A DNA stretch of 64,000 nt, from assembly GCF_000012725.1 (NCBI RefSeq), contig NC_007406.1, positions 2,322,001 through 2,386,000 of the forward strand, read 5' to 3'. The notes under the pieces were generated by a model that saw nothing but the letters and a program-made list of their open reading frames with translations, did not search any database and was not told where the DNA came from. Of this stretch, positions 9,908-17,268 are shown piece by piece; positions within the stretch are counted from its first letter, which is position 1; each line of letters begins with the position of its first letter. Source of the stretch: Nitrobacter winogradskyi Nb-255 (GTDB taxonomy: Bacteria > Pseudomonadota > Alphaproteobacteria > Rhizobiales > Xanthobacteraceae). A program made the translations under genes and the position numbers.

Positions 9908-10348
9908 ATGATTTTACTCAGCGTGCTCGCCAGCATCGCCGCCATCGGCGTCATCTGCTGTCTCTTGTTCTACCTCGCGGTCTACGCCCTTCCTCTATTC
10001 GCAGGGGTCACGGCAGGCGTCTGGGCGTACGGCACAGGCGCCGGCTGGCTCGGCGGAATCGCCGTTGGAGCGGTCGCCGGCCTCGCAACCCTTCTGGCCG
10101 GACATCTCCTGCTCGCATTCGTCAGGCCGCTCTGGCTGCGGCTCGTGATTGCCGCCGCTTTCGTCGCACCGGCCGCCATCGCCGGCTATCACGCGACACA
10201 TGGCATCGTGAAGCACACGATGCCCTCCGAAACCTGGCAGGTCGCCTTCTCGGTGGCAGGAGCCGTTGTCGTCGCCATCACCGCTCTTGCCCGGCTGGCG
10301 ACGCTGGCCCCGCCCGGTCGGACCGGACAGAGCGTGGCGCGCGCCTGA
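9908..10348 (+). CDS. Small multi-pass membrane protein
   Basis: A 146-residue hydrophobic protein with about four predicted transmembrane stretches (residues 3-30, 32-52, 60-95 and 110-135) and a short polar tail. The ATG has GGAGG about 7 bases upstream, which decides the start against an earlier TTG. I do not recognise a family. It stands alone between the helicase-nuclease and DUF736 genes, on the same strand, with 237 bp on its 5' side. It could be an inner-membrane component of the element or an unrelated cargo gene. Confidence 0.6.
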   Translation: MILLSVLASIAAIGVICCLLFYLAVYALPLFAGVTAGVWAYGTGAGWLGGIAVGAVAGLATLLAGHLLLAFVRPLWLRLVIAAAFVAPAAIAGYHATHGIVKHTMPSETWQVAFSVAGAVVVAITALARLATLAPPGRTGQSVARA

Positions 10349-10732
10349 GGCCTTTTCAGCGGTTCGGGCATGACCAGATCACGCCGCCTGTGCGCTTCTC
10401 CTCGCCTATTGGCAATTCGGGGGGATGAGTGCTGGGTCGCGCTGACCCATCGGTCGTGGTCTACGTTGGAACGCGGGGGTGGCGCGCGACGAACCTCCAC
10501 GCCCGCGAGGGCAGCGGGCTGGTCGAACGCCTGTTCCTGCTCATCGAGCGCATGATGCGGTCAGTCGCCGTGACGCGGGATGAGCGCCGTGCGCCGACCC
10601 CGCCGTCCCTCTCGGTTGCACGATGGCGGCGCCAGGTTCTCCTTGATCCTCTCTGCCTGATCGAGCGCTCCATGCGGCCTCTTCGATGGGCTGATCTGGC
10701 CGCAGGCCGGCTTCGCCTCGATCGCCTGTGCC
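10349..10732. other. Gene-free stretch upstream of leader copy 2
   Basis: About 380 bp between the small membrane protein and the second structured leader. Open frames exist on both strands, but none shows a recognisable domain or ribosome site. I see no gene or repeat here. Confidence 0.5.
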
Positions 10733-10921
10733 GCAATGGCGCCGGTCGACTTTCTTCCCCTGGGCTGCGCCCATTCCTCGCGAAACAAGAAAGTCTCCCG
10801 GCCGCCATCCTCCGCTGCGCTGCGGCCTGCAAGCAGGTGCGGCGTCGATCGCCTGCGGCCTGCCGATCGCCATCGAGGCCGCAATGGTGCGGGCTCGAAA
10901 CAGACATCAAGGAGAACCATC
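10733..10921 (+). ncRNA. Structured leader element, copy 2 (upstream of DUF736 gene)
   Basis: Homologue of the element at 4980-5175. ATGGC (10736-10740) pairs with GCCAT (10804-10808), GCCGG (10741-10745) with CCGGC (10798-10802), and GACTTTCTT (10748-10756) with AAGAAAGTC (10787-10795). The apical hairpin is TGGGC/GCCCA (10761-10773), followed by TCGCGAA. Shared blocks after the stem include CCTCCGCT, CGGCC and a CGCCAT..AGGCCGC segment. The stem sequences differ between copies but remain paired, as expected for a conserved RNA structure. Confidence 0.5.
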
Positions 10922-11245
10922 ATGGCGACCATCGGCACCTTCAAGAAGTCCGGCAACGAGTTCGTCGGCCAGATCGTCACCCTCAGCGTCCAGGCCAAGA
11001 ACGTCCGCATCGTCCCCGAAGCCAACCGCTCCGGCGAGAACGCCCCCAGCCACCGCGTCTTCGCGGGCCGCGTCGAGATCGGCGCCGCCTGGGCCAAGCG
11101 CTCCAACGAGGGCCGCGACTATCTGGGCCTCAAGCTCGACGATCCGAGCTTCACCGCCCCGATCTACGCCAACCTCTTCGACGATGAGGACGGCGACGGC
11201 TACAGCCTGATCTGGTCCCGCCCGAACCGCCGCAACGGCGAATGA
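10922..11245 (+). CDS. DUF736 domain-containing protein
   Basis: A 107-residue protein with the whole DUF736 fold: start MATIGTFKK, middle SHRVFAGRVEIGAAW, and C-terminal DYLGLKLDDPSFTAPIYANL followed by an acidic DDEDGDGY loop. DUF736 proteins are small, abundant and nearly universal on rhizobial plasmids and integrative elements; their function is unknown, although a single-strand DNA-binding role has been suggested from fold. AAGGAG lies about 7 bases before the ATG. The gene follows a structured leader shared with the DUF2493 gene, suggesting the two are controlled alike. Confidence 0.9.
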   Translation: MATIGTFKKSGNEFVGQIVTLSVQAKNVRIVPEANRSGENAPSHRVFAGRVEIGAAWAKRSNEGRDYLGLKLDDPSFTAPIYANLFDDEDGDGYSLIWSRPNRRNGE

Positions 11246-11259
11246 GGCGCAAGCCCCAG

Positions 11260-11285
11260 GCCCCGCCCGGACAGCCGGGCGGGGC
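11260..11285 (+). terminator. Strong hairpin after DUF736 gene
   Basis: A perfect 11-bp G+C stem (11260-11270 with 11275-11285) and a 4-base loop lie 14 bp after the DUF736 stop. There is no clear T tract, so it may be an RNA-stabilising end or a weak terminator. Confidence 0.45.
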
Positions 11286-11451
11286 TAGGCCAGCTCGTTG
11301 CAGCCGACACGGCGGGGCGACCGAATCGGTTCGGCGCGATTCGCCCAACTTCCCGTCTTTGGCTGCCAATTTTGCTCGCCTTGTTGGCCAAGAGCGACTA
11401 TTTTAGTCGTAGTTCTGGCACGCTCGATCGGCCCGGTGGGAGGTGATCATG

Positions 11452-11507
11452 TGTCCGTCGTCAGATGAATTGAGACTGTTCCGGGGTCACGGGAACGGAG
11501 GTTCTGG
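11452..11507 (+). repeat. IS3 left terminal inverted repeat
   Basis: Begins TGTCCGTCGTCAG and ends GGAGGTTCTGG. It matches the complement of 12903-12961 with scattered mismatches and small gaps. Confidence 0.8.
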
Positions 11508-11524
11508 CTCATCTGGGTTTGAGG

Positions 11525-12505
11525 TTAGGCGGCCTGCAGGTGATGCTGCAAGCGTCTTTGGTGGATGGTCTGGCGTTTGATCCTTTCGCGTTCGGTGAGG
11601 ATGGTCTGCCCGCGGCCGAAGTAGACGTCAGCGGGCGTGAGATTATCGATGCTCTCGTGATAGCGGCCGTGATTGTAGTGCTCGACGAAGGCCGCGACCT
11701 GCCGTTCAAGGTCGCCGGGCAGATAGTAGTTTTCCAGCAGGATGCGGTTCTTCAGGGTCTGATGCCAGCGCTCGATCTTGCCCTGCGTCTGGGGATGATA
11801 CGGCGCGCCGCGAACGTGTTTCATGCCCTTGCCGTCGAGCCAGGTAGCGAGTTCGGCCGAGATGTATGAGGCGCCGTTGTCGCTCAACAGCCTCGGCCGA
11901 TGCGCGACCGTGATCTGGTCGAGCCCCGATGCCGCCAGAGCCAGATCGAGCGTGGCGGTGACGTCATCCGCCCGCATCGTGGCGCAGAGCTTCCAGGCGA
12001 CGATGAAGCGGGAGAAGTCGTCGAGCACGGTCGAGAGATAATACCAGCCCCAACCCGTGATCTTCAGGTAGGTGAAGTCGGTTTGCCAGAGCTGGTTGGG
12101 CGCTGTCGTCTTGTCCTTGAACTCAGACGCCGCCTTGATGACGATATAGGCTGGGCTGGTGATGAGATCATGAGCCTTCAGCAGCCGATATACCGACGCC
12201 TCCGAGACAAAGTAGCGCTTCTCGTCGGTGAAGCGCACCGCCAGCTCGCGCGGGCTCAGCTCCGTTTCGCGCAGCGCCAGCTCGACGATCTCGGCCCGGA
12301 TTGGGTCAGGAATCCGGTTCCAGACACGATCCGGCCGCGAGCGATGATCGGCCAGAGCCTCGATCCCACCGGTGAGATAGCGATCGTACCAGCGATAGAA
12401 CGTGGCGCGCGGGATGCCGAGCTTGTCCAGGGTTCGCCGTGCCGGCAGATGCGAGGCCTCGACCAGGCGAATGATCTCGGCCTTTTCGGATGCAGGATAC
12501 CTCAT
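11525..12505 (-). CDS. IS3-family transposase OrfB (DDE integrase core)
   Basis: A 326-residue transposase. The N-terminal helix-turn-helix (about 1-60) includes HLPARRTLDKLGIPRATFYR. The rve/DDE core spans about 125-290: first Asp in LWQTDFTYLKI, second in LLSDNGASY, and Glu in HPQTQGKIERWHQTLK, the classic IS3 DD(35)E arrangement. Its ATG overlaps the OrfA stop (ATGA), so it is probably made by translational coupling, not only by the programmed frameshift common in this family. All catalytic residues are present and no frameshift is seen, so the enzyme may be active. Confidence 0.93.
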   Translation of the reverse strand: MRYPASEKAEIIRLVEASHLPARRTLDKLGIPRATFYRWYDRYLTGGIEALADHRSRPDRVWNRIPDPIRAEIVELALRETELSPRELAVRFTDEKRYFVSEASVYRLLKAHDLITSPAYIVIKAASEFKDKTTAPNQLWQTDFTYLKITGWGWYYLSTVLDDFSRFIVAWKLCATMRADDVTATLDLALAASGLDQITVAHRPRLLSDNGASYISAELATWLDGKGMKHVRGAPYHPQTQGKIERWHQTLKNRILLENYYLPGDLERQVAAFVEHYNHGRYHESIDNLTPADVYFGRGQTILTERERIKRQTIHQRRLQHHLQAA

Positions 12506-12876
12506 GTGTCGTCCTCCCCATCCGCGAGCATGCTTTTTTTCAGCAGGCGGTTTTCCAGGGTGAGATCGGCCACGGCCTCCTTCAGGGCCTGCGCCTCACG
12601 GCGCAGCTCTTTCACCTCGTCCGACGTCGCGGCGCGGGCCGTGTCACCAGCGAGACGGCGCTTGCCGGCGTCGAGGAACTCCTTCGACCAGCCGTAATAC
12701 ATCGACGAGGCGATCCCCTCGCGCCGACACAGCTCGGCGATGCTCTCCTCGCCGCGCACGCCTTCCAGCACGATGCGGATCTTCTCTTCAGCCGAGAACT
12801 GCCGGCGCGTTGCCCGGCGGATGTCCTTCACGACCTGCTCTGCCGGTGCTTTCTCCGGCCCGGATTTCTGTCTCAT
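12502..12876 (-). CDS. IS3-family transposase OrfA (helix-turn-helix)
   Basis: A 124-residue DNA-binding subunit of the insertion sequence. The helix-turn-helix lies at about 27-65 (QFSAEEKIRIVLEGVRGEES, then ELCRREGI..MYYGWSKEF), and a leucine-zipper-like coiled coil (KELRREAQALKEAVADLTLE) covers 87-115. The stop overlaps the OrfB start by four bases. OrfA recognises the terminal repeats and can act as a regulator of transposition in this family. Confidence 0.9.
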   Translation of the reverse strand: MRQKSGPEKAPAEQVVKDIRRATRRQFSAEEKIRIVLEGVRGEESIAELCRREGIASSMYYGWSKEFLDAGKRRLAGDTARAATSDEVKELRREAQALKEAVADLTLENRLLKKSMLADGEDDT

Positions 12877-12902
12877 CTGCGCTCCAAATTGGCTGCGATG
12901 AT

Positions 12903-12961
12903 CCAGAAATCCTCCCTTCCCGAAAACTCCTAAACTGTCTCAAGAGCCCTGACGGCGGACA
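12903..12961 (-). repeat. IS3 right terminal inverted repeat
   Basis: On the minus strand it begins TGTCCGCCGTCAG with TTGAGACAG shortly after, mirroring the left end. Position 12961 is the last base of the element; the next bases are flavodoxin coding sequence. Confidence 0.8.
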
Positions 12962-13195
12962 CGAGGTCGCATCCTGGAAGGCTTTGAATTCCGCAGACGG
13001 GCCCGCCATATAGGTCGGAGCGCCAAAAATAATCGCATCGGCTGCGGACAGGTCGTCCCAGCGCATCTGCGCCTCTTTGACTGTTAGAAGTTGGGGAACG
13101 ACGCTCTCGACTTGAGCCACACCCTCCTCCACGGCCTTTGCCTGCCGCGCGGTGTGTCCGTAGAGACTGTGATAGACAATGGCAATGTGGATCAT
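12962..13195 (-). pseudogene. Flavodoxin/NAD(P)H:quinone-type gene, 3' end lost to IS3
   Basis: The first 78 codons encode a flavodoxin-fold start: HIAIVYHSLYGHTARQAKAV is the FMN phosphate-binding loop and IIFGAPTYMAGPSAEFK the second flavin loop. Coding sequence then runs straight into the IS3 right end at 12961, giving an unrelated tail and early stop. Intact homologues are about 190-200 residues. It begins 8 bp after the ECF41 sigma factor stop on the same strand, so it was the last gene of that operon. The missing 3' part is not on the other side of the element. Confidence 0.85.
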
Positions 13196-13203
13196 GGCGA
13201 TCT

Positions 13204-14091
13204 TCAGTGAACCGCAACGCCGGCGAGATGCTGCAGCTTATCCGGGTTCTGCACGACATAGATCGCCACGATCTTGTCATTCTCGAGCTCGAGCGCCGTC
13301 GTTTGCAGCATGGTCGCTTTCTCGATCGTGACGAAGCCCGGCAAGCCGTTGATCAGGCCGTAGCGGATAAGCCGTGATGGTGTCTCCGCGAAGAGAGCGG
13401 CAAGCTTCTCATGGAGCCGCGCGACCTCGTCGCACCCGACAACGGGTTCGAGCGTGGCGCCTGTCTTGCCGCCACCATCGGCAAAGGCTGTCACATCATC
13501 CGCCAGCAACGACCGCAGGGTCTGGATGTCTCCGCTGCGGGACGCGGCGAAGAACGCTTCGGCGATCTCTATGCCACGTTCCTTCGGCACCGGGAAGCGA
13601 GGTCGTGCCACACGCACATGGGCTCTCGCGCGGCTCGCAAGCTGACGGCACGCCGCCGGCGTTCGGTCGAGCGTCCGTGCGATTTCGTCGAAACTCATGC
13701 CGAAGACGTCGTGCAGAAGAAATGCGGCACGCTCCAGAGGAGAGAGACGCTCCAGTGCCAGCAGCAGCGGCAGGGTGACGTCGTCGAATGCGTTCTCCAT
13801 CGGCTCGATCACCGGTTCGGGCAGCCAAGGCCCGATGTAGGTTTCCCTTCGACGGCGCGCGGACCGGAGATGATTGAGGCTGAGCCGGGTGACCACCCGG
13901 CGCAGCCAGGCTTCGGCGTCGCGAATATCATCGCGATGAACGCGCAGAGATCGCAGGAATGCTTCCTGTACGACATCCTCCGCATCCGTGACCGAGCCCA
14001 GCATGCGGTACGCGACGCGGATCAGCCGTGGGCGCAGTCCATCCAGCGACGCCTCCCATGTGCGCTTTGGCTCGCTGCGCTCATCAGACAT
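13204..14091 (-). CDS. ECF41-type RNA polymerase sigma factor with SnoaL-like C-terminus
   Basis: A 295-residue ECF sigma factor. Region 2 is at about 20-85 (AYRMLGSVTDAEDVVQEAFL) and region 4 at 110-160 (LSPLERAAFLLHDVFGMSFD). The linker has WLPEP (89-93) and the C-terminal SnoaL-like domain has DGGGK (205-209) and NPDKL (282-286), signatures of group ECF41. In this group the C-terminal extension controls activity in place of a separate anti-sigma factor. It overlaps the upstream monooxygenase gene by 8 bp and is followed by the truncated flavodoxin. ECF41 factors usually sit beside redox enzymes that they may control, as here. Confidence 0.92.
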   Translation of the reverse strand: MSDERSEPKRTWEASLDGLRPRLIRVAYRMLGSVTDAEDVVQEAFLRSLRVHRDDIRDAEAWLRRVVTRLSLNHLRSARRRRETYIGPWLPEPVIEPMENAFDDVTLPLLLALERLSPLERAAFLLHDVFGMSFDEIARTLDRTPAACRQLASRARAHVRVARPRFPVPKERGIEIAEAFFAASRSGDIQTLRSLLADDVTAFADGGGKTGATLEPVVGCDEVARLHEKLAALFAETPSRLIRYGLINGLPGFVTIEKATMLQTTALELENDKIVAIYVVQNPDKLQHLAGVAVH

Positions 14092-14419
14092 GGACGGAGC
14101 TCACCCGATAAAGGGCGGGCGCGACGCTCCTGGCCGTCGCCGCGAACGTCTTCATCTGCGCCTGCGCTTCCGAATTTTTCATCAGACGCTCGAAGTCCTC
14201 CTTTGACGCCCATTGAGCATAGTTTACGACGCGGGCCCCGTCGAAGCTGCTGTGAATGCTGACTGAGATGAAGCCCGGCTGGTGCCGCATCACCGTCTCA
14301 GTGGCCTCCTCCAGAAGGCGAACCAGTTCGGCCTGCCTGTCGGGTTCGACTTCATAGACATTGATGAGTGTCACCACCCCGCCTCGAACGTCGATGGTAG
14401 CGGCTTTCTTGTCGGTCAT
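14084..14419 (-). CDS. Antibiotic biosynthesis monooxygenase (ABM) domain protein
   Basis: A 111-residue single-domain protein with the dimeric alpha-beta barrel ABM fold. GGVVTLINVYEVEPDRQAEL covers the first strand and helix, GFISVSIHSSFDG the second, and YAQWASKEDFERLM the third. Cofactor-free oxygenases or peroxide-related enzymes share this fold, so the substrate is unknown. GGGAG lies 6 bases before the ATG. First gene of an operon with the ECF41 factor and the flavodoxin remnant, suggesting an oxidative or quinone stress unit. Confidence 0.85.
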   Translation of the reverse strand: MTDKKAATIDVRGGVVTLINVYEVEPDRQAELVRLLEEATETVMRHQPGFISVSIHSSFDGARVVNYAQWASKEDFERLMKNSEAQAQMKTFAATARSVAPALYRVSSVHV

Positions 14420-14774
14420 TGCCTTCTCCCGTTTTGGATTGCGTCCGATGCCAAGACAAAACGGGATGGCAAATTGTGACATCCGATCGGAAAACCTTCG
14501 AACGTGATCGGGACCCGGGAACATCTCGAAGAATCCGCAGCTGCGATGCAGGGCGTTTCCGCCGCCGCCGACGTGGCGCGCAAACGGCAGATGGCGGACC
14601 GGCTGGGTTCGTCGAAGCAGCGGAGCGGACGTTGGTCGTCGGCCGGAGGGCTTGCGACGGCATTGTCGAATCCGACCGTAGCGGGCCTTGACCTCCCGCA
14701 GGGACAGCAGAGCTGACGGGCCGCGTCCGGTGGCGCGAGACCTCAATTCTCCGGCCATGTTCCCTATGGCCAGC
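14420..14774. other. Gene-free stretch upstream of ABM gene
   Basis: About 355 bp between the ABM start and the LysR remnant. No convincing coding sequence on either strand. It presumably contains the operon promoter, but I cannot pick one with confidence. Confidence 0.4.
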
Positions 14775-15035
14775 TCAACTCGTTCTCCCCTCCAACCATT
14801 GGCTCTCATGCGCAAGGCCTGCACCGACGATATCGAAGAAAGCCCTGACGCGCGCCGTCCCCTTGAGATCGGCATGGGTGCCGATCCAGAGCTCGCCTTC
14901 GAGATCCGCGATCGGCTCCCTCAATGCGCGCACGACGCCGACCTCGCCTAGATAACAGGGCAGGAGGGCAAGCCCGATGCCGGACTTCACGGCAGCGAGC
15001 TGATTCACCAGGCTGTTCGTGCCGGTACATGAAGG
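14775..15035 (-). pseudogene. LysR-family regulator remnant (C-terminal end)
   Basis: The minus strand encodes the last part of a LysR effector-binding domain (GTNSLVNQLAAVKSGIGLAL, then LPCYLGE and a helix ending in WLEGRTS). An in-frame TAG lies just upstream at about 15036, and beyond it is IS5-type transposase sequence, so the DNA-binding half is gone. Intact members are about 300 residues; roughly 85 remain. LysR genes often lie next to the redox operons they control, so it may once have served the neighbouring operon. Confidence 0.75.
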
Positions 15036-15049
15036 CTTCTAGCGGCGCA

Positions 15050-15226
15050 GTTCCATTTGCCGAACCGCTCCGGCAATGCCCGCCAAGAGATGTTGTGGAC
15101 CGAGAAATAGTGCATTGCTTCGAGAAACAGCCGGTCGTTGCGACCCTTGTCGCCACGACGTGGCAGTGAAGCGCGAAATACCTCCAGCGCCACCGACCAA
15201 TCCGCTTCCGCCATCTTCGTAGACAT
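15050..15226 (-). pseudogene. IS5-type transposase N-terminal remnant
   Basis: A 59-codon start resembling IS5-family transposases: RLFLEAMHYFSVHNISWRAL, then PERFGKWN, where intact proteins continue with a tryptophan-rich helix. The match stops at about 15050 and a LysR remnant begins within 15 bp. No terminal repeats or catalytic DDE residues remain. The two broken genes share a deletion junction. Confidence 0.7.
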
Positions 15227-15464
15227 TGCCGACCTCCAAATCAGTCGGCTCTTCATGAATCAGACAAAACATCTCAAAGGAATACTCTCCGCTCTTCATG
15301 CGGCAATCCGTCCACACCGCCTAATTCGAGCCGATCAATCTCTAGACCAAGAAGATTTCTATTTATACGCTATGCTATCCGACTGCCCGAACGCCGAATT
15401 GCAGTCCTTCCCATTCAGAGTTTATCGCGCTCATTTCCTTGGAGGAAAAGTCGAGGAGATGATG

Positions 15465-15761
15465 ATGACTAATCGCAATGGCGCCCCAATCAAACGAACC
15501 ATACGCCGGCACCAGCTGCGTGAAATGGTGCCCCTTGCCGACAGCACGATCTACGAAATGGAACAGCGCGGTGAGTTTCCACGGCGTTTCGCGTTGTCTC
15601 CTAGATGCGTCGTGTGGGACCTGGCCGAAGTCGAGGCCTGGCTCGCCGCGCGGCGAGCGTCACCGGTGCGACGCGCCCAGCATCCCGATGTCCGCCAGCG
15701 ACGCGCCCGCCCGGTCAGAGAGCGGGATCAGGCGCGAGGAGAGGCATCGAAGGCGGGATGA
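15465..15761 (+). CDS. AlpA-family transcriptional regulator / excisionase-like protein
   Basis: A protein of about 98 residues with the winged helix-turn-helix of AlpA regulators. KRTIRRHQLREMVPLADSTI is the recognition helix region, followed by YEMEQRGEFPRRFALSPRCV and the typical WDLAEVEAWLAAR. The tail is Arg-rich. Three ATG codons lie in a row (15459, 15462, 15465); the last is best spaced from AGGAG. AlpA proteins activate integrase expression or help excision of P4-like elements. It converges on the integrase gene and overlaps its 3' end by 47 bp, so the two transcripts could interfere. Confidence 0.85.
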   Translation: MTNRNGAPIKRTIRRHQLREMVPLADSTIYEMEQRGEFPRRFALSPRCVVWDLAEVEAWLAARRASPVRRAQHPDVRQRRARPVRERDQARGEASKAG

Positions 15762-16971
15762 GCACCGGCACGTATTTCTCGCCTGCCACCCACGCATCGA
15801 CGATATTCGACCACTCTTGCAGCATGTGCCGGCGCTGCACCTCGTACTCGGCCTTGTTGTAGACGCCGCGCGAGGAACGGCCCTCCTCATGCGCGAGGCA
15901 CTTTTCGATCCAGTCGCTGTTGAAGCCGAGCTCGTTGAGCAGCGTCGATCCGGTCCGGCGCAGGTCATGGACGGTGAACGGCTCGAGCGGCAGCCCTTCC
16001 TTCTTCGCCTGCTCCACGACGAGATAGGTGACGCGGTTGAAGGTGGCCCGCGACATGGGCGCATCGGCATCGTAGCGCGACGGCAGGACGTACCGTGAGT
16101 TGCCGGCACAGGTCTTGAGGGCGATGAAGATGTCGAGCGCCTGGCGCGACAGATAGACGTTGTGCGCCTTGGAGCGCTTCATCCGCTCCTTCGGGATCGT
16201 CCAGACGCCGTTCTCGAAATCGATCTCGTCCCACACCGCGTCCTGCAGCTCGCTCTTCCGCACCATCGTCAGCAGGATCAGCTTCAAACCGAGACGGATC
16301 GTCGGCAGCGTTGCGACATTCTCCAGCTGCTTGAGCATGATCCTGATTTCGGTCGGCGACAGCGACCGGTCCCTTGGGGTGAAATGGGCGATCGCCGAGG
16401 GGCCGACCTCATCGGCCGGATTGGCGACCTTCTCGCCGTGGAGGATGGCGAAGCCGTAGATCTGCTTGACGATGTCGCGGACGTGCAGCGCCGTCGCCGG
16501 CGCGCCGCGGTCGACGATGGCCCCGCAATGTGCCCGCAGGTCGTCCGGCGTGATCTCCGTGAGAAGCCGCTTGCGCCAGGTCGGCAGGAGTTCTCGCTCG
16601 AAGATCGCCCGGCGCATGGACCGCGTGCTGTCGGCCATCGGCGCCATGGTCAGCCACTTCTCACCGAACTCGCCGAAGCTCTTCGCCTCGAGAAGACGCC
16701 GCTTGGCCCGCTGCTTTTCAAAGGCGGGCGAGCGCCCCTCCCGGATCATGCGCTTGGCGTCGATGCACAGTTCCCGCGCTCGCGCGAGCGAGATGCCGGC
16801 CTTGTCGTACCTCCCCAGCACGACGGTCTCGCGCCGCCCGTTCAGACGGTAGTCCAGGCGGAACGACACCGTTCCCGTCGTGCTCACCAGCACATACATA
16901 CCGTCACGGTCGGTGACCTTGTACGGTTTCTCCTTTGGTTTCAAGTTCTTAAGAGCCACGTCCGTCAGCAT
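15715..16971 (-). CDS. P4-type tyrosine recombinase (island integrase)
   Basis: A 418-residue site-specific recombinase. The N-terminal DUF4102 arm-binding domain (about 1-90) includes LTDVALKNLKPKEKPYKVTD. A core-binding domain covers 95-190 and the catalytic domain 210-400. Active-site residues are visible: Arg in LLTMVRKSELQDAVWDEIDF, the HDLRRTG box, and the nucleophile Tyr in SSRGVYNKAEY. The ATG at 16971 has GAGAGG upstream; a TTG at 16995 is possible. The 5' end faces the guaA 3' end, which is the usual layout for an integrase that targets guaA, and it appears intact, so excision may still be possible. Confidence 0.95.
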   Translation of the reverse strand: MLTDVALKNLKPKEKPYKVTDRDGMYVLVSTTGTVSFRLDYRLNGRRETVVLGRYDKAGISLARARELCIDAKRMIREGRSPAFEKQRAKRRLLEAKSFGEFGEKWLTMAPMADSTRSMRRAIFERELLPTWRKRLLTEITPDDLRAHCGAIVDRGAPATALHVRDIVKQIYGFAILHGEKVANPADEVGPSAIAHFTPRDRSLSPTEIRIMLKQLENVATLPTIRLGLKLILLTMVRKSELQDAVWDEIDFENGVWTIPKERMKRSKAHNVYLSRQALDIFIALKTCAGNSRYVLPSRYDADAPMSRATFNRVTYLVVEQAKKEGLPLEPFTVHDLRRTGSTLLNELGFNSDWIEKCLAHEEGRSSRGVYNKAEYEVQRRHMLQEWSNIVDAWVAGEKYVPVLIPPSMPLLAPDPAL

Positions 16972-16993
16972 CTCCGCACGCCTCTCGACCCGC

Positions 16994-17143
16994 AATACCG
17001 TCAGCCATTTTTGGGGCCGCCGATCCGACGATAATCAACAATATTTCAATAGCTTAGCTCACAAAAAATACCGTCAACGGCCATCTGGACGGTGACGGTA
17101 GCGGCAGGAGTCGGACTTGGCAACGGTATTGTGCACCGTCAGG
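16994..17143. promoter_or_regulatory. Cluster of candidate integrase arm-type sites
   Basis: Between integrase and guaA a short motif recurs: AATACCGTCAG at 16994-17004, AATACCGTCAA at 17067-17077, its inverted form CAACGGTATTG at 17121-17131, and ACCGTCAGG at 17135-17143, with GACGGTGACGGTAG nearby. Repeats in both orientations beside an integrase gene fit arm-type binding sites. The integrase promoter must lie in the same stretch. Confidence 0.55.
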
Positions 17144-17268
17144 CGGTCCGTCGGCGCCGATCTTAGCGGGCCGATAGATGCCGAACGCCAATGGACATTT
17201 TTCTATTTAAATCAATATGTTAGACGGAAATCCCAGAATACTGCAGGATACCCTGGGCAGGCCCTGAA

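Larger units (their letters stand above)
11452..12961 (-). mobile_element. IS3-family insertion sequence with both ends
   Basis: A 1510-bp element holding orfA and orfB on the minus strand. Its ends are imperfect terminal inverted repeats: 11452-11507 begins TGTCCGTCGTCAG, and the complement of 12903-12961 begins TGTCCGCCGTCAG. Further matches include TTGAGAC, CGGGAA, GGAGG and TTCTGG. The flanks (ATG on the left, CGA on the right) show no 3- to 5-bp target duplication, so a deletion or recombination probably followed insertion. The right end cuts a flavodoxin gene. Confidence 0.85.

Noticed and set aside
10461..10910. Overlapping minus-strand frames upstream of the DUF736 gene
   Set aside because: Arg-rich and unlike any family; they cover the structured leader, which explains the sequence conservation better.
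11470..12943. Shorter IS3 boundaries at TTGAGAC
   Set aside because: The inverted repeat continues outward through TGTCCG(T/C)CGTCAG on both sides, so the ends were moved to 11452 and 12961.
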